From the NCBI GenBank assembly GCA_023212645.1, contig JALBYC010000010.1, forward strand, positions 62,001 to 126,000: a stretch of DNA of 64,000 nt. Direction: 5' to 3'. Under the pieces are notes generated by a model, which was not told the origin of the DNA, searched no databases, and saw only the letters and a list, made by a program, of their open reading frames with translations. Origin of the DNA: Farysia itapuensis (Eukaryota; Basidiomycota; Ustilaginomycetes; Ustilaginales; Ustilaginaceae). Shown here piece after piece: positions 1 to 8,997 of the stretch (within the stretch, counting starts at the first letter, position 1; each line of letters starts with the position of its first letter). A program made the position numbers and the translations under genes.

Positions 1-357
1 AAAATTCCGACATCTGCAGATGACGCCGAAGACCTCTGGCTCCACTACCGGCAGACGCTTGGTAAGCCTCAGGCCGAGGTAAAAACCAAGCGAGATAAGG
101 CTACCAAGCAGGAGGACCACGCGAAAAATTTCCGAACCAACCTTGTCCTCATCTGGATGTGCACCAACGCGCTGGTCGTCATTATCTTTACCAGCTCGTG
201 GTGGCAATCCTATGTCAAGAATCACGTCCCGCGCCGAAGCGGCCAGCCAGTGGTCAACCCCTACCAGTCATTCCTCTTTTGGTCGACAGCTGGCCTTTCT
301 GCCATCCGCTTCCTCGGAAGTCTCATGTATCTCGTGCTCCGTCTCTTTGGACATTAG
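1..357 (+). CDS. Chitin synthase, C-terminal end (partial at 5' side)
   Basis: The frame is open from base 1 and stops at 355-357, giving the last 118 residues of a larger protein. Seen: a basic, hydrophilic segment with the pattern KxKRDKATKQEDHxKxFRTN, then two hydrophobic helices (around LVLIWMCTNALVVIIF and SFLFWSTAGLSAIRFLGSLMY) ending in LFGH. This matches the C-terminal membrane segments of fungal class I-III chitin synthases, which polymerise UDP-GlcNAc into chitin at the plasma membrane. The catalytic QRRRW region lies outside the window, so the class cannot be fixed. By remembered synteny it could be the counterpart of U. maydis chs2. It converges with UTP17, whose stop lies 150 bp downstream. 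Confidence 0.85.
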   Translation, partial: KIPTSADDAEDLWLHYRQTLGKPQAEVKTKRDKATKQEDHAKNFRTNLVLIWMCTNALVVIIFTSSWWQSYVKNHVPRRSGQPVVNPYQSFLFWSTAGLSAIRFLGSLMYLVLRLFGH

Positions 358-507
358 TTGACCATTCTCGCGTCAAAGTGCTCGTCAAATCCGATGAATT
401 CGTCATACCTTCACATTGTCGTCTCTCCACTAGAGAGATTGATTCAGTCGCGAAAGCGGTCAACGCATCTGCGTTTCAGCGAATGTGCTACAGTTACATA
501 TGAGAAT

Positions 508-3500
508 CTATGTCTTGCGTTTGCGAGGAGACTTGCCAGGCGTGGACGGAGATGGTGTGGTGCCATTGGGGAAGGACAACTTTCCAGGAGGTCCGTGTGG
601 GATAGTGATTGGCTTGGAACGAACAAGCGAATCTACTGCGATTGCGGGTCGGAGTAGAACCCGGTCGCGGAATAGAGCCACCAGGTCGTCGGTGTCAGTC
701 AACAATACGTCCTCAATCGTCTTTTCGTTGATGAGAGGTGTGGCAGGATCCTCATCAGTGGTGCCTGCCGCTCTTGTGTGACCATTGCTGATCTGAGATA
801 CCTTGGACATCTTGGTCTGCACCTCTGATCGTGTGTTGGATGTGGGTAGCAACTTGGAAATGAATGCTTCGAACAGGGTTGATGCAGGCGGCATAAGGTG
901 TGACGCGGTCGAGAACAAGGCCGTGAAGCCGGCAGCAGTGCTGACAGATGGCGCAGAGACGGAAGGATCTACATCAGTCTCCTCCACTGACAGGAAGGAG
1001 GACGGTCCGAACAAGTCATCGAACAAAGTCTTACGGACGTTCGAGATACCACGAATATTCTCAGCCGTGGATTGTTCTTTCGGAAATAGAGCCGGCAAGT
1101 CTGTCATGGCGAGGTGGACCAGATCCATCTCCTCAGTCAGAGCAATAAACGAGGGCTCTTCGCCCTGGAGGGAAGACGCGGGAACAACAGTGCTGATGGA
1201 AGTTTGACAGCTATGCCGCTGAAGCTGTTGCTCACGAGTGTTGTGGCTGTCCGATGCGACTGAGATCACTACAAACGTCGTTTTTGGCCTAATGGCAGAG
1301 CCTTTTGCGGCTGCCGAGGTTTGTTCTGCGTCGTTAGAAGCAACGATACAGAAACGTCCATGTTGAGCTTCCGGCAGAGGAAGTAGCAAGTGACATCGTT
1401 GCACTACTTCCAAATTTACTTCCGCTGCTTGGCGGGAGGCAATGAGGTCCCACAGAACTACACGATGAGAAGAGGCCAGACCAAGATACCGGCCATTGAA
1501 AGAGACTGCATCGATACTGTCCGTCAGCCCAGGTGCGGATACAACGGCGGACATGATGTTCGTCTCTGGACTCCAGAGTGTAGTGGTACCGCGTTGACCA
1601 AGGGCGAGGATAGAGCCATCTGCCGAAAAGGCGCTGCACGTCGGGATCTGGTCGCGGTAGCCAAATACAGATCGACAGGCCCAGTAGCTTTCCTTTCGAC
1701 CTGATTTGAGGGTCCGCGAAGCCAGATGCCAAGCGCGCGCTTTGCCGTCGACAGCTGTAGTAACAAGCAGGTAAGTGACAGGCGAAAATGTGATAGAAGT
1801 CAGACGCTGTCCATGATGAGGCCTGTCGATTCGAGTGTTGAGCGCGTATCGACGGTTCATGGCGTCCCATCGCCAAAACTTAAGACTGGATTCTGAGATA
1901 ACTTCGGCATCGATAGGACCGTGAGTCAGATTGCGACTGTCGAAGGTGACCATCCATTCGCCTTTTTCTCCGGTCTTGACAGAGGTCGATGGGGAAAAGA
2001 CAACACGTTCCACTCGAGTCGGCTCGATTTGATCCTCGTCAGCTCTGGATACGCGATTTGAAGGCGCAACCTCAAGTTCCATGACAGTAGTATCCTTCAA
2101 AGGATCATAGAATTGTAGAGAAGAGGGATGGCCGGCCAGAAGCACAATGTCACCGGTTGAGGGATGCACCGCCAGAGGTACCGGACCCGAGGCCAATCGG
2201 CTCGCGCCAGGCAAATGGCGAGAAGCATCGATCTTCAGACGCGAAAAGCTACGGGTGAGCTTGAGGGACATGGACGATACGAAGGCGATACTGCCGTCGG
2301 CTAATGCTACAGCGTATTCTTGTTCTCGCCCATCGAGGCCGTTTGCAATAGAGACGGACGAGATCGATGCACCAAGTCGAGGCACGAACTCCTTCTGTGT
2401 ACCCGCTCCGCTGGAAGAATGAAGATGCCATATGACAAGTACACCTTCTTCTCCACCAGAAAGAAGGTGAGCGCCGTTGGGCGAAAAGGCAAGTGAAGAG
2501 ACAGCATGTGCGTGCCAGTGCATGACAGTGGAGGGAGCGTGACGTTCCATGCCCTCTTCGCTCTCGCTATTCGAAGGGGCCATATACTTGTCTTGAAGGC
2601 AGTACCACATGCGAATGCGGCCGACTGAATCGCCTGTGACGAGGCGAGTCGAGTCAGTAGGATGAAATGCCATGCACGTCATGGACTCTTGTACGCCTCT
2701 TCGTGCAGCGGGATGAGTCGAAATGAACTTGGTGAAACCAGAAGAGAGGTTGTCGGTTTGGGCCACCTGCACCTTGTCGCTTCCGACCACAACAAGCCAT
2801 TTGCCGTCTGGCGAAAGCTGCAACGCAACAGCCTCTCGAGTCTTGCCGATGCGCAAGAGCTTAGGTCGAATAGCAGCGCCTTTACTGAAGTTGGGCATAG
2901 AAGCAGACACAGCGTGGGCGGCTAGAGACAGATCAAAGGACCCCACGATACTGTTGAACGTGCCTCCATCGTCAAGAGCCCCCAGGATTTGATGTATGTT
3001 CTTGGGAGCATTTTCAGAGTCGCGATGGCGGGGCTTCTTAAGCGAGACGATGACGAGGTTGGGCAAGGAAACATGGGCACTCATAGCGGTGACGGGCAAC
3101 CCGAGATCGAACGATCGAAGCAGAATGCCATCCAAGAAGTCCCAGACTTTGACGTGACCATCGAGCGATGAAGTGAGTAGCTGTAATGGGCTGACCGGGT
3201 TGATCATAATCGACGTAATTTGGGCAAAGTGAGCACCAGGACCGGTTGACAGGGTCGATACCACCTGGCCAGTGGTCCGCGAAAAGATGCGGATTGACGT
3301 CTTGGACACGCAAAAGAAGTAGTCGGCATCTTGGGTGAATACAATGGGTAGGTTCGTCATTCGACCCTCACTGATGGTATGAAGAGCAAGCTTGTCTGTT
3401 TGCAAAGACCTTGCCGCTTTCCTCTTTTTTTTGGATTTCCGCTTGTCATCTTGCTGAACCTCGTCCACGGTTGGCCTTAGAGCACTGGACGAGGTTGACG

Positions 3501-3564
3501 CTTGTGACTGAGATAGCGTGCTGGCGAGCTGAGCCGCGGCGCTCGAAATTTTGTGCGGACTCAT
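508..3564 (-). CDS. UTP17: U3 snoRNP/t-UTP WD40 protein Utp17 (Nan1, WDR75-like)
   Basis: Single exon, 1018 aa, starting at the ATG at 3562-3564. The N-terminus is Ser- and Lys-rich (a KSKKKRK nuclear-type signal near residue 45). WD40 blades follow, for example LLTSSLDGHVKVWDF near residue 135, LVTGDSVGRIRMWY, LLSGGEEGVLVIWH and VTTAVDGKARAWH, forming two propellers; the tail is basic (SPRKRKT). The blade order and the tail fit the WDR75/Nan1 family. That family is part of the t-UTP/UtpA subcomplex of the SSU processome and couples pre-rRNA transcription to early 18S processing in the nucleolus. At 1018 aa it is somewhat longer than yeast Nan1, as is common for smut proteins with low-complexity inserts. 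Other tandem-propeller UTPs are less likely. Confidence 0.75.
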   Translation of the reverse strand: MSPHKISSAAAQLASTLSQSQASTSSSALRPTVDEVQQDDKRKSKKKRKAARSLQTDKLALHTISEGRMTNLPIVFTQDADYFFCVSKTSIRIFSRTTGQVVSTLSTGPGAHFAQITSIMINPVSPLQLLTSSLDGHVKVWDFLDGILLRSFDLGLPVTAMSAHVSLPNLVIVSLKKPRHRDSENAPKNIHQILGALDDGGTFNSIVGSFDLSLAAHAVSASMPNFSKGAAIRPKLLRIGKTREAVALQLSPDGKWLVVVGSDKVQVAQTDNLSSGFTKFISTHPAARRGVQESMTCMAFHPTDSTRLVTGDSVGRIRMWYCLQDKYMAPSNSESEEGMERHAPSTVMHWHAHAVSSLAFSPNGAHLLSGGEEGVLVIWHLHSSSGAGTQKEFVPRLGASISSVSIANGLDGREQEYAVALADGSIAFVSSMSLKLTRSFSRLKIDASRHLPGASRLASGPVPLAVHPSTGDIVLLAGHPSSLQFYDPLKDTTVMELEVAPSNRVSRADEDQIEPTRVERVVFSPSTSVKTGEKGEWMVTFDSRNLTHGPIDAEVISESSLKFWRWDAMNRRYALNTRIDRPHHGQRLTSITFSPVTYLLVTTAVDGKARAWHLASRTLKSGRKESYWACRSVFGYRDQIPTCSAFSADGSILALGQRGTTTLWSPETNIMSAVVSAPGLTDSIDAVSFNGRYLGLASSHRVVLWDLIASRQAAEVNLEVVQRCHLLLPLPEAQHGRFCIVASNDAEQTSAAAKGSAIRPKTTFVVISVASDSHNTREQQLQRHSCQTSISTVVPASSLQGEEPSFIALTEEMDLVHLAMTDLPALFPKEQSTAENIRGISNVRKTLFDDLFGPSSFLSVEETDVDPSVSAPSVSTAAGFTALFSTASHLMPPASTLFEAFISKLLPTSNTRSEVQTKMSKVSQISNGHTRAAGTTDEDPATPLINEKTIEDVLLTDTDDLVALFRDRVLLRPAIAVDSLVRSKPITIPHGPPGKLSFPNGTTPSPSTPGKSPRKRKT

Positions 3565-4179
3565 GCTGGCAGATGAGCAGGTGAGCGAGCAAGGCTTGGT
3601 CTTCTAGCTTCTGGGACACTTTTCTACAAAATATTCTGTCATTCCAAAAATTTCAGCCTGTCCTGATTTTGTTCTTCCCACCTCGGAAACCGGCCGAGTG
3701 AAAACAGAGTGTGAGTGGCCTCCGGCGCTCCGCACAGAGTGTGAGTCACGTAGTCACAAGTGTGAGTAGAGACTAGAGAGTACAGAGTACAGACACTAGA
3801 GTATCCCATTATACATAGTATACAGAGTACAGTGTTGCAGAGTCACGGAACAGAGTGTGAGTGAGGACTCACACTCACAACTCTGGGCCGCTAGGACTGA
3901 GGGGCACAGCGGCGAGCGGGCTAACGGGCTAAGGGGCGAGACAGTTGACTGTGACTGACGTCTGACGTCTAAATCGAATGCTTCGGCCAATTGGGCGTGA
4001 CAGGACCGCGAATATCATACGGTCGCAAATTTCTCCATACTTGACTGAGACAACTTCCGCTGCAGGGAGCACTGCATAAACCCGTGGAGGATATCTTCGG
4101 TCGAAGCAACTGCTCAGTGATAGTATAAGTAGTTCCATGAACGTTGTAACATGTGTGCGGAAGTTCTACCGTCTCCAAC
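3565..4179. promoter_or_regulatory. Divergent intergenic region with GAGTGTGAGT-type repeats
   Basis: 615 bp between the divergent starts of UTP17 (minus) and the tautomerase gene (plus), with no convincing ORF. From 3705 to 3880 it carries degenerate copies of CAGAGTGTGAGTSR (3705, 3735, 3756, 3851) plus an inverted run ACTCACACTCAC from about 3868, mixed with TACAGAGTACAG repeats around 3780-3835. Promoter elements for both genes must lie here, but none can be named with confidence. Confidence 0.5.
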
Positions 4180-4852
4180 ATGCCCCTTCATCGTGAGCAG
4201 ACCTTGCGCAAGAGTGTCTCAACACAGTCTGAACTAACATCGTCTCAGGCATCTTTGCGCCTCCTGGAATTCTGACGCCCGCCGACAAGCGACAACTTGC
4301 ACATGATGTTGCAGAGTATTAGTGAGTGCCTTTGCTTTCCTATTATGACCGCCTCGATGCTGAACAAAGAATCTACAGTACCAGTCGTGGGCTACCCCCC
4401 TTCTTGGTAGTGACTTTGTTCTTCGATGTCGAGACAGAAAACTATTTCATCGGGTTCCAGAACCATACCGAACGCGCCCAGGAGCAGGGCAAACCCTTTG
4501 TACGCATTGTCAGCCAGCACTTGGCACGCACTATGCCTACGAAAGAGATGCGCGCCAAGGGCACCGACGGCCTCGAAGGAACGTTCCGCAAGGTACTCGA
4601 GGCAAAAGGCTGTGAATGGGAGGTAAGTTGGTTCAAGAACAGTGGCACGAATTGCAACGCTGACATTGAGACCATGGTTGACAGATCCACATCGAAGAGC
4701 CACCGGCTGATCTATGGCGTCTCAGCGGGTACGAATACCCGGCTCCTCGTACCGAGGCCGAGGCCAAGTGGAAAGAGGCCAATCATCCTGTTCCCTATGA
4801 GGGTCCCACGATGGCTGATCACCTGGGACAGCAGCACCACCCCAATCGTTAA
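4180..4852 (+). CDS. Tautomerase-superfamily protein (cis-CaaD/Tautomerase_3-like)
   Basis: Four exons by my splicing: 4180-4192, 4249-4321, 4379-4622 and 4685-4852. Introns are 56-62 nt with GTGAGC/GTGAGT/GTAAGT donors and CAG acceptors; the product is 165 aa. The protein starts Met-Pro-Leu-His. After Met removal this leaves an N-terminal proline, the catalytic base of tautomerase-superfamily enzymes. The following LTPADKRQLAHDVAEYY helix, the FLVVTLFFD strand and the C-terminal LWRLSGYEYPAP motif resemble fungal members of the cis-3-chloroacrylic acid dehalogenase-like group. The substrate is unknown, and the physiological role of these fungal proteins is generally unclear. Unusually, the catalytic Pro is encoded by a 13-nt first exon. 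All phases join without a frameshift, which supports the model. Confidence 0.75.
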
Positions 4853-5072
4853 GCTGAGACTTTGGTAATTGCGCGATCTCCCCGGAGTCCGAATTTCGCT
4901 CCATCGGCAATAAATATCGACGGAAATATGTTGCCAGGTGCTTGTGTCAGGGTCCAGACGTTGTCTGAGCTGTCACAGGGAGCATGTGCCCTTTAAGATT
5001 GTGTAGCCGCCGCCCGTGCTTGTGCTGAGTTTTCATTCTTCACCACCATCCCATCGACCCACTCTTGCCACA

Positions 5073-7625
5073 ATGACCCTGAGCGACAAGGTACGAAGCA
5101 TTAATAGATCCTGCATTCAGTGTCGCGAGCGCAAGATCAAATGTGATCGTCGGCTGCCCTGCTCGCAATGCACGACCAAGGGATCTCCGGATGAATGCAA
5201 ACGTGCGTTGCGCAAAAAGCGCGCACAGAACAAACGTCCCTTTCCAAAGCGGCAGAGCAGGGGTAGCACAAATCGCATCTCACCTCTGTCTGCCTCTGTT
5301 CGAGACCATGCCGATGTAAAGTCTGGCGGCTGGGCTGATCGACCGATGTACTCGCCGCACAACAGTGGAACAAGCTCGAGTCAGTCTGACTCGATCAACA
5401 CGGCCACACCAAGCACCTCTGCCTCCTTCCACCATTCGGCTCAGCCCGAGCACAAACATGAAGGGCTCGAACGAGTGCAAAGCGAGCAAGGGTCGTTTTC
5501 GCAAGACGATGACGAAGAGGACGAAGACGATTTCGATTCTTCCGACGAGCAAAGTTCAGAAAGTCCTGAGACAGCGAATCTTCTAAATCTCAATACGGCG
5601 CCAGACATCATCTGCCCCTTTGCTCTCAAGGACGTCTATGCCGAGTGGCGCAACATGCCTCTGCAAGACCGACGCAATCTTCTGCAAGAGATTCGAGAGA
5701 TACTCCCCAGCTCCAAAGTCACCTTACGCCTTGTAGATGAGGTGTATCTGCCAAGAGTCCACTCTCTGCACGGCAGTGCTGTTCATCTTCCCCTGATGCG
5801 CAAGGTTCTGTCGGAGCTCATCGACGATCCCAACTTTGAAAACCGCCCTATATACTCTTTAGGGCATGTCGCCGCAGCCTTAATGGTTGTCGTTCTCGCG
5901 ATGCACTTCACTCCGATCGACCAGACTATACAGTGGGATGACAAAACTGTTCTCAAGCCGTTCCAGCACCGCACGCTGAGATTGAGGCAGAAACAAGCAC
6001 ATGCAATCGTCAAGCGTGTTCTCAAATTCGAGACAGGATTTTCATTCCTGACCATCCCCGAACTGACGACCGCAGTGCTGTTACTTGTTTATCAAAAAGG
6101 GTCTCCATCTTATATGGAAGCGTTAGCGGATGCCGCGATTCGGTCAGCTATGCGTATGCGGCTTCATCGCATGGGATCCATGCAACAGCTGCACCAGCCA
6201 GGTGTTTCTCGGCTCCGCGCAGTCTCGGCGGAGATGGGTGTCCGGCTGTGGTGGTATCTCGTCAGGAGAGATTGGCTGCTCAGTCATCGACAACGAAGCT
6301 ATCGCATCGTGCCGTCCCAATTTAATACCCGCCTACCTCTCAATCTCTTTGACGAAGACCTACTCATTGCGCCTTTGCCTCAATCGCATCCCAGGTCTAC
6401 ATGGACGTACGTCAGCTATTCGCTGGTCCTAAATGACTTGTCTGTGATCTCACGCACGATCGTCGACCAGGTGAACGCGCAGCCAAACGATGACTCGCTG
6501 CCTGGCACAAGCACTGGGCTCGCATCAGTCTATGGGCAAACTCTTGATCAATTCCAGCGGGAGTCGATAGATCAGATGTTCCAGACCGTCATATCTTCGC
6601 TGCCGGCACACTACTCGCTCGACACACCTTTCGTCATAGATGCTCGACGACAGGACGTGGAACGTTGGCTTTTGCATCAGAGGCTGTTCCACCTGCTCCT
6701 GCAGCTTCACATGCCTCTGATATCTGAAGCTGACAAGCCACATGGAAGTCTTACCTACTTCGCCAATCACATCCTCGAGATACAGGGAAGAGTTGCTCGC
6801 GTGTGTCCACTATTGGACAATCTGCGTCTCGACACGCTGCATGCACTCCGCGCGTGCATTGTTCTCTTGCAGGATCTGTTCCTCGCCTCGACCTCCGTCA
6901 GTGGTCTTTCGCGCACAATGACGCGACGAAGGATCAGTGTCGCCTTGGACAAGCTTCCCGTGGAGGATTCTTCGGACACAATCAAACTCTGCATTCAATT
7001 GGTGCGCGTTCTTCTCTCGCTTGAAGAACATCAGTATCTAAACAAGACCACGCACGATCGCTCTCTGTTGTTGACTCTACCATCGAGCTCGTCTGCTTCG
7101 CCTGTTCCGTCGTTGGATATCTCGTCACTGAAAACACGCTACCAGAAAACGGCCGAGCTGTTGGATATTCTGCTCAATGAGGGCTATTGGCGCTCGTTCC
7201 GCAAGAACCTCGCCAATCTGGACCATCTGATACCCGACTGGCTCCAGAAATCTTTCAAAGAAGCTACCATCTTCCAAGGTTCGTCGCCTCCCTTTAGTCC
7301 GAGTAATTCTGTTCCAAACTACGGCTACGTATCGACCCCTTCACGTACTACTGGCCCACCTACCATAGCGTCCATGCTGCATCCTGCCGCTTCAGTGCCG
7401 ATAGATTCGCAACCTACTGTCTTGGAGATCGACCCGGATCTGTTGCCAGATGTCGACTTCTCTCAGTATGACCTTTCAGCAAACGGCGCGAGTCTCTTTC
7501 CTTCGCTCGACCTCGAACTCATTGGCCAACAGGACTTTGAAGGTTGGCAAAACGCAGGCAGCTCACTTGACTTTGAGAGGATGCTTCGCGACTGGAAACT
7601 GGAAGTTCCTGTCAATGCCTGGTAG
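5073..7625 (+). CDS. Zn2Cys6 fungal transcription factor with MHR domain
   Basis: Single exon, 850 aa from the first in-frame ATG at 5073 (context CCACAATGA). Residues 14-42 form a C-x2-C-x6-C-x5-C-x2-C-x8-C binuclear zinc cluster (CIQCRERKIKCDRRLPC...), followed by a basic stretch RKKRAQNKRPF. A Ser-rich linker with an acidic run (DDDEEDEDDFDSSDE, about 149-163) leads to a fungal-specific middle homology region around residues 230-480 with RLWWYLVRRDWLLSHRQRSYRI. The C-terminus is acidic and hydrophobic (DPDLLPDVDFSQYDL) and may be the activation domain. It is a nuclear DNA-binding regulator; targets cannot be read from the sequence. The gene lies 220 bp downstream of the tautomerase on the same strand and converges on PEX11. 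Confidence 0.85.
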   Translation: MTLSDKVRSINRSCIQCRERKIKCDRRLPCSQCTTKGSPDECKRALRKKRAQNKRPFPKRQSRGSTNRISPLSASVRDHADVKSGGWADRPMYSPHNSGTSSSQSDSINTATPSTSASFHHSAQPEHKHEGLERVQSEQGSFSQDDDEEDEDDFDSSDEQSSESPETANLLNLNTAPDIICPFALKDVYAEWRNMPLQDRRNLLQEIREILPSSKVTLRLVDEVYLPRVHSLHGSAVHLPLMRKVLSELIDDPNFENRPIYSLGHVAAALMVVVLAMHFTPIDQTIQWDDKTVLKPFQHRTLRLRQKQAHAIVKRVLKFETGFSFLTIPELTTAVLLLVYQKGSPSYMEALADAAIRSAMRMRLHRMGSMQQLHQPGVSRLRAVSAEMGVRLWWYLVRRDWLLSHRQRSYRIVPSQFNTRLPLNLFDEDLLIAPLPQSHPRSTWTYVSYSLVLNDLSVISRTIVDQVNAQPNDDSLPGTSTGLASVYGQTLDQFQRESIDQMFQTVISSLPAHYSLDTPFVIDARRQDVERWLLHQRLFHLLLQLHMPLISEADKPHGSLTYFANHILEIQGRVARVCPLLDNLRLDTLHALRACIVLLQDLFLASTSVSGLSRTMTRRRISVALDKLPVEDSSDTIKLCIQLVRVLLSLEEHQYLNKTTHDRSLLLTLPSSSSASPVPSLDISSLKTRYQKTAELLDILLNEGYWRSFRKNLANLDHLIPDWLQKSFKEATIFQGSSPPFSPSNSVPNYGYVSTPSRTTGPPTIASMLHPAASVPIDSQPTVLEIDPDLLPDVDFSQYDLSANGASLFPSLDLELIGQQDFEGWQNAGSSLDFERMLRDWKLEVPVNAW

Positions 7626-7742
7626 ATAGTTATAGAGTCTGTCCAAAGTTGCATCCCTCTCTGTTGCTCGCTCACAAGTGTACAGAAGCTGAAATAGAAT
7701 CGCAATCTTGAATAAAAAGTCTGGAATTGCAGTTCGATGTGA

Positions 7743-8615
7743 TTACTTGGACTTGGCGGCGGAGCCGTTGACGGCTCTCCACTGTGTTCGTGCGCCCATG
7801 ATCGATGAGGCGCAACCGGCGATGCCGAGAATGCCTTCATCAAGGCCAAGAACGTCGGCGCCTGTGGCTGGAATGACCCAGTCAAGAGCGTCCTGGGTCA
7901 TCTGGTATCGAACGGCGGCCTGCTCAGTTGCGATCTGAGCCACCTCGATCTTTCGATCGGCCTCCTTTTCGGCTGTGGCGCGAGGGCGTCGCGCGCTTGC
8001 GGCGCGCTGCTGAAGGACGTACGTCTTGTAACTTCCCGAAGCGAGTGAGAAGGTAAGTCCGAGCAGCCAGAAACGAGAGGCATTCTTGATAATCTTGTCG
8101 GCAGTGGATTTTTCGAACTGGTACACTTTAGCGGTATGGATCCATTGGAGCGTGTCCAGGATAAGGTAGAAGCCGTAGCCGAGCTGTCTTCCGATTGCGG
8201 CGTACGAGACGATGGGGTCCTGAATTGTCGTCGCCTTGAGAGCAGCTTGGAAGTGCTCCAAGAACTTGCCCACTCGCATCACTGTTATTGGAATCATGGC
8301 GTCAGAGAACTACATCCGCGGCTGTAAAAGAAGTCATACGCACGTTTACGACTCAGGCCCAGTTGTGACTTGAGCGCAGTGAGACGCGCGACTGTCTCTT
8401 TGGTAGCACCTTTACGATACTCGTACCAGGCTAAGAAACGAGCTGCATACTGCACAGTTCGGTAGGTCTTGTCTCGCCCTACTGTGGTCGACCAGAAGCG
8501 AAGCTGTTTAACGACACGGCCTTATCAGTATGCAGTCGAAGCCTGTAGGAAGCCTATATGTACTTACAAGCTGGGACAGATACGGGTGAAGAATGATCTG
8601 CTGAAGCGCCGACAT
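7743..8615 (-). CDS. PEX11: Peroxisomal membrane protein Pex11
   Basis: Three exons by my splicing: 8568-8615, 8344-8503 and 7743-8281, with introns of 64 and 62 nt; 248 aa. The start MSALQQIILHPYLSQ and the second exon (STTVGRDKTYRTVQYAARFLAWY) are typical of the Pex11 N-terminal amphipathic region. LMRVGKFLEHFQAAL and the C-terminal hydrophobic GADVLGLDEGILGIAGCASSIMG complete the family pattern. Length agrees with yeast Pex11 (about 236 aa). The family remodels the peroxisomal membrane during peroxisome elongation and division. An open frame running through the second intron hides the true exon junction. The gene converges with the Zn2Cys6 factor; the ATG6 stop lies 382 bp upstream. Confidence 0.88.
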
Positions 8616-8997
8616 GTTTTGCGTCGAGATAAGGCAGGGACCGGAAGTAGAGATGGAACGGTGATGGCGGAGAGATGCCGGTGTGAGACTCACTCCGCTA
8701 CCGACAAGCACCTCATTCACAGTCAACTTTCGCGTGCCAAACACAAATTAGCCGGCGTGCCCTTCGGACCGGATATCACATAATTCCGTACGAAAAAATG
8801 CTCACTATGTCAGACCGCAATTATGTGTATGGTGAACCGCATGAACTGCATGAACTGTGGCTCTGAGACTGTGAGAGTTTGTGACCGCCGCTGCGCTGCT
8901 ATATCCACTGAATACCGCAGCTAGCTAAATGCGGAGTCTCTTGCACTCACGTTGCTGCAGAGAGACACAGCAAAGAGTCGTTGCGTAGAGTCTCAAT
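8616..8997. promoter_or_regulatory. PEX11 upstream region
   Basis: 382 bp between the PEX11 start and the ATG6 stop, both on the minus strand. It is expected to hold the PEX11 promoter and the ATG6 3' UTR. Several GTGAGAC/GTGAGAG-like runs occur, but I see no ORF or named element. Confidence 0.4.
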
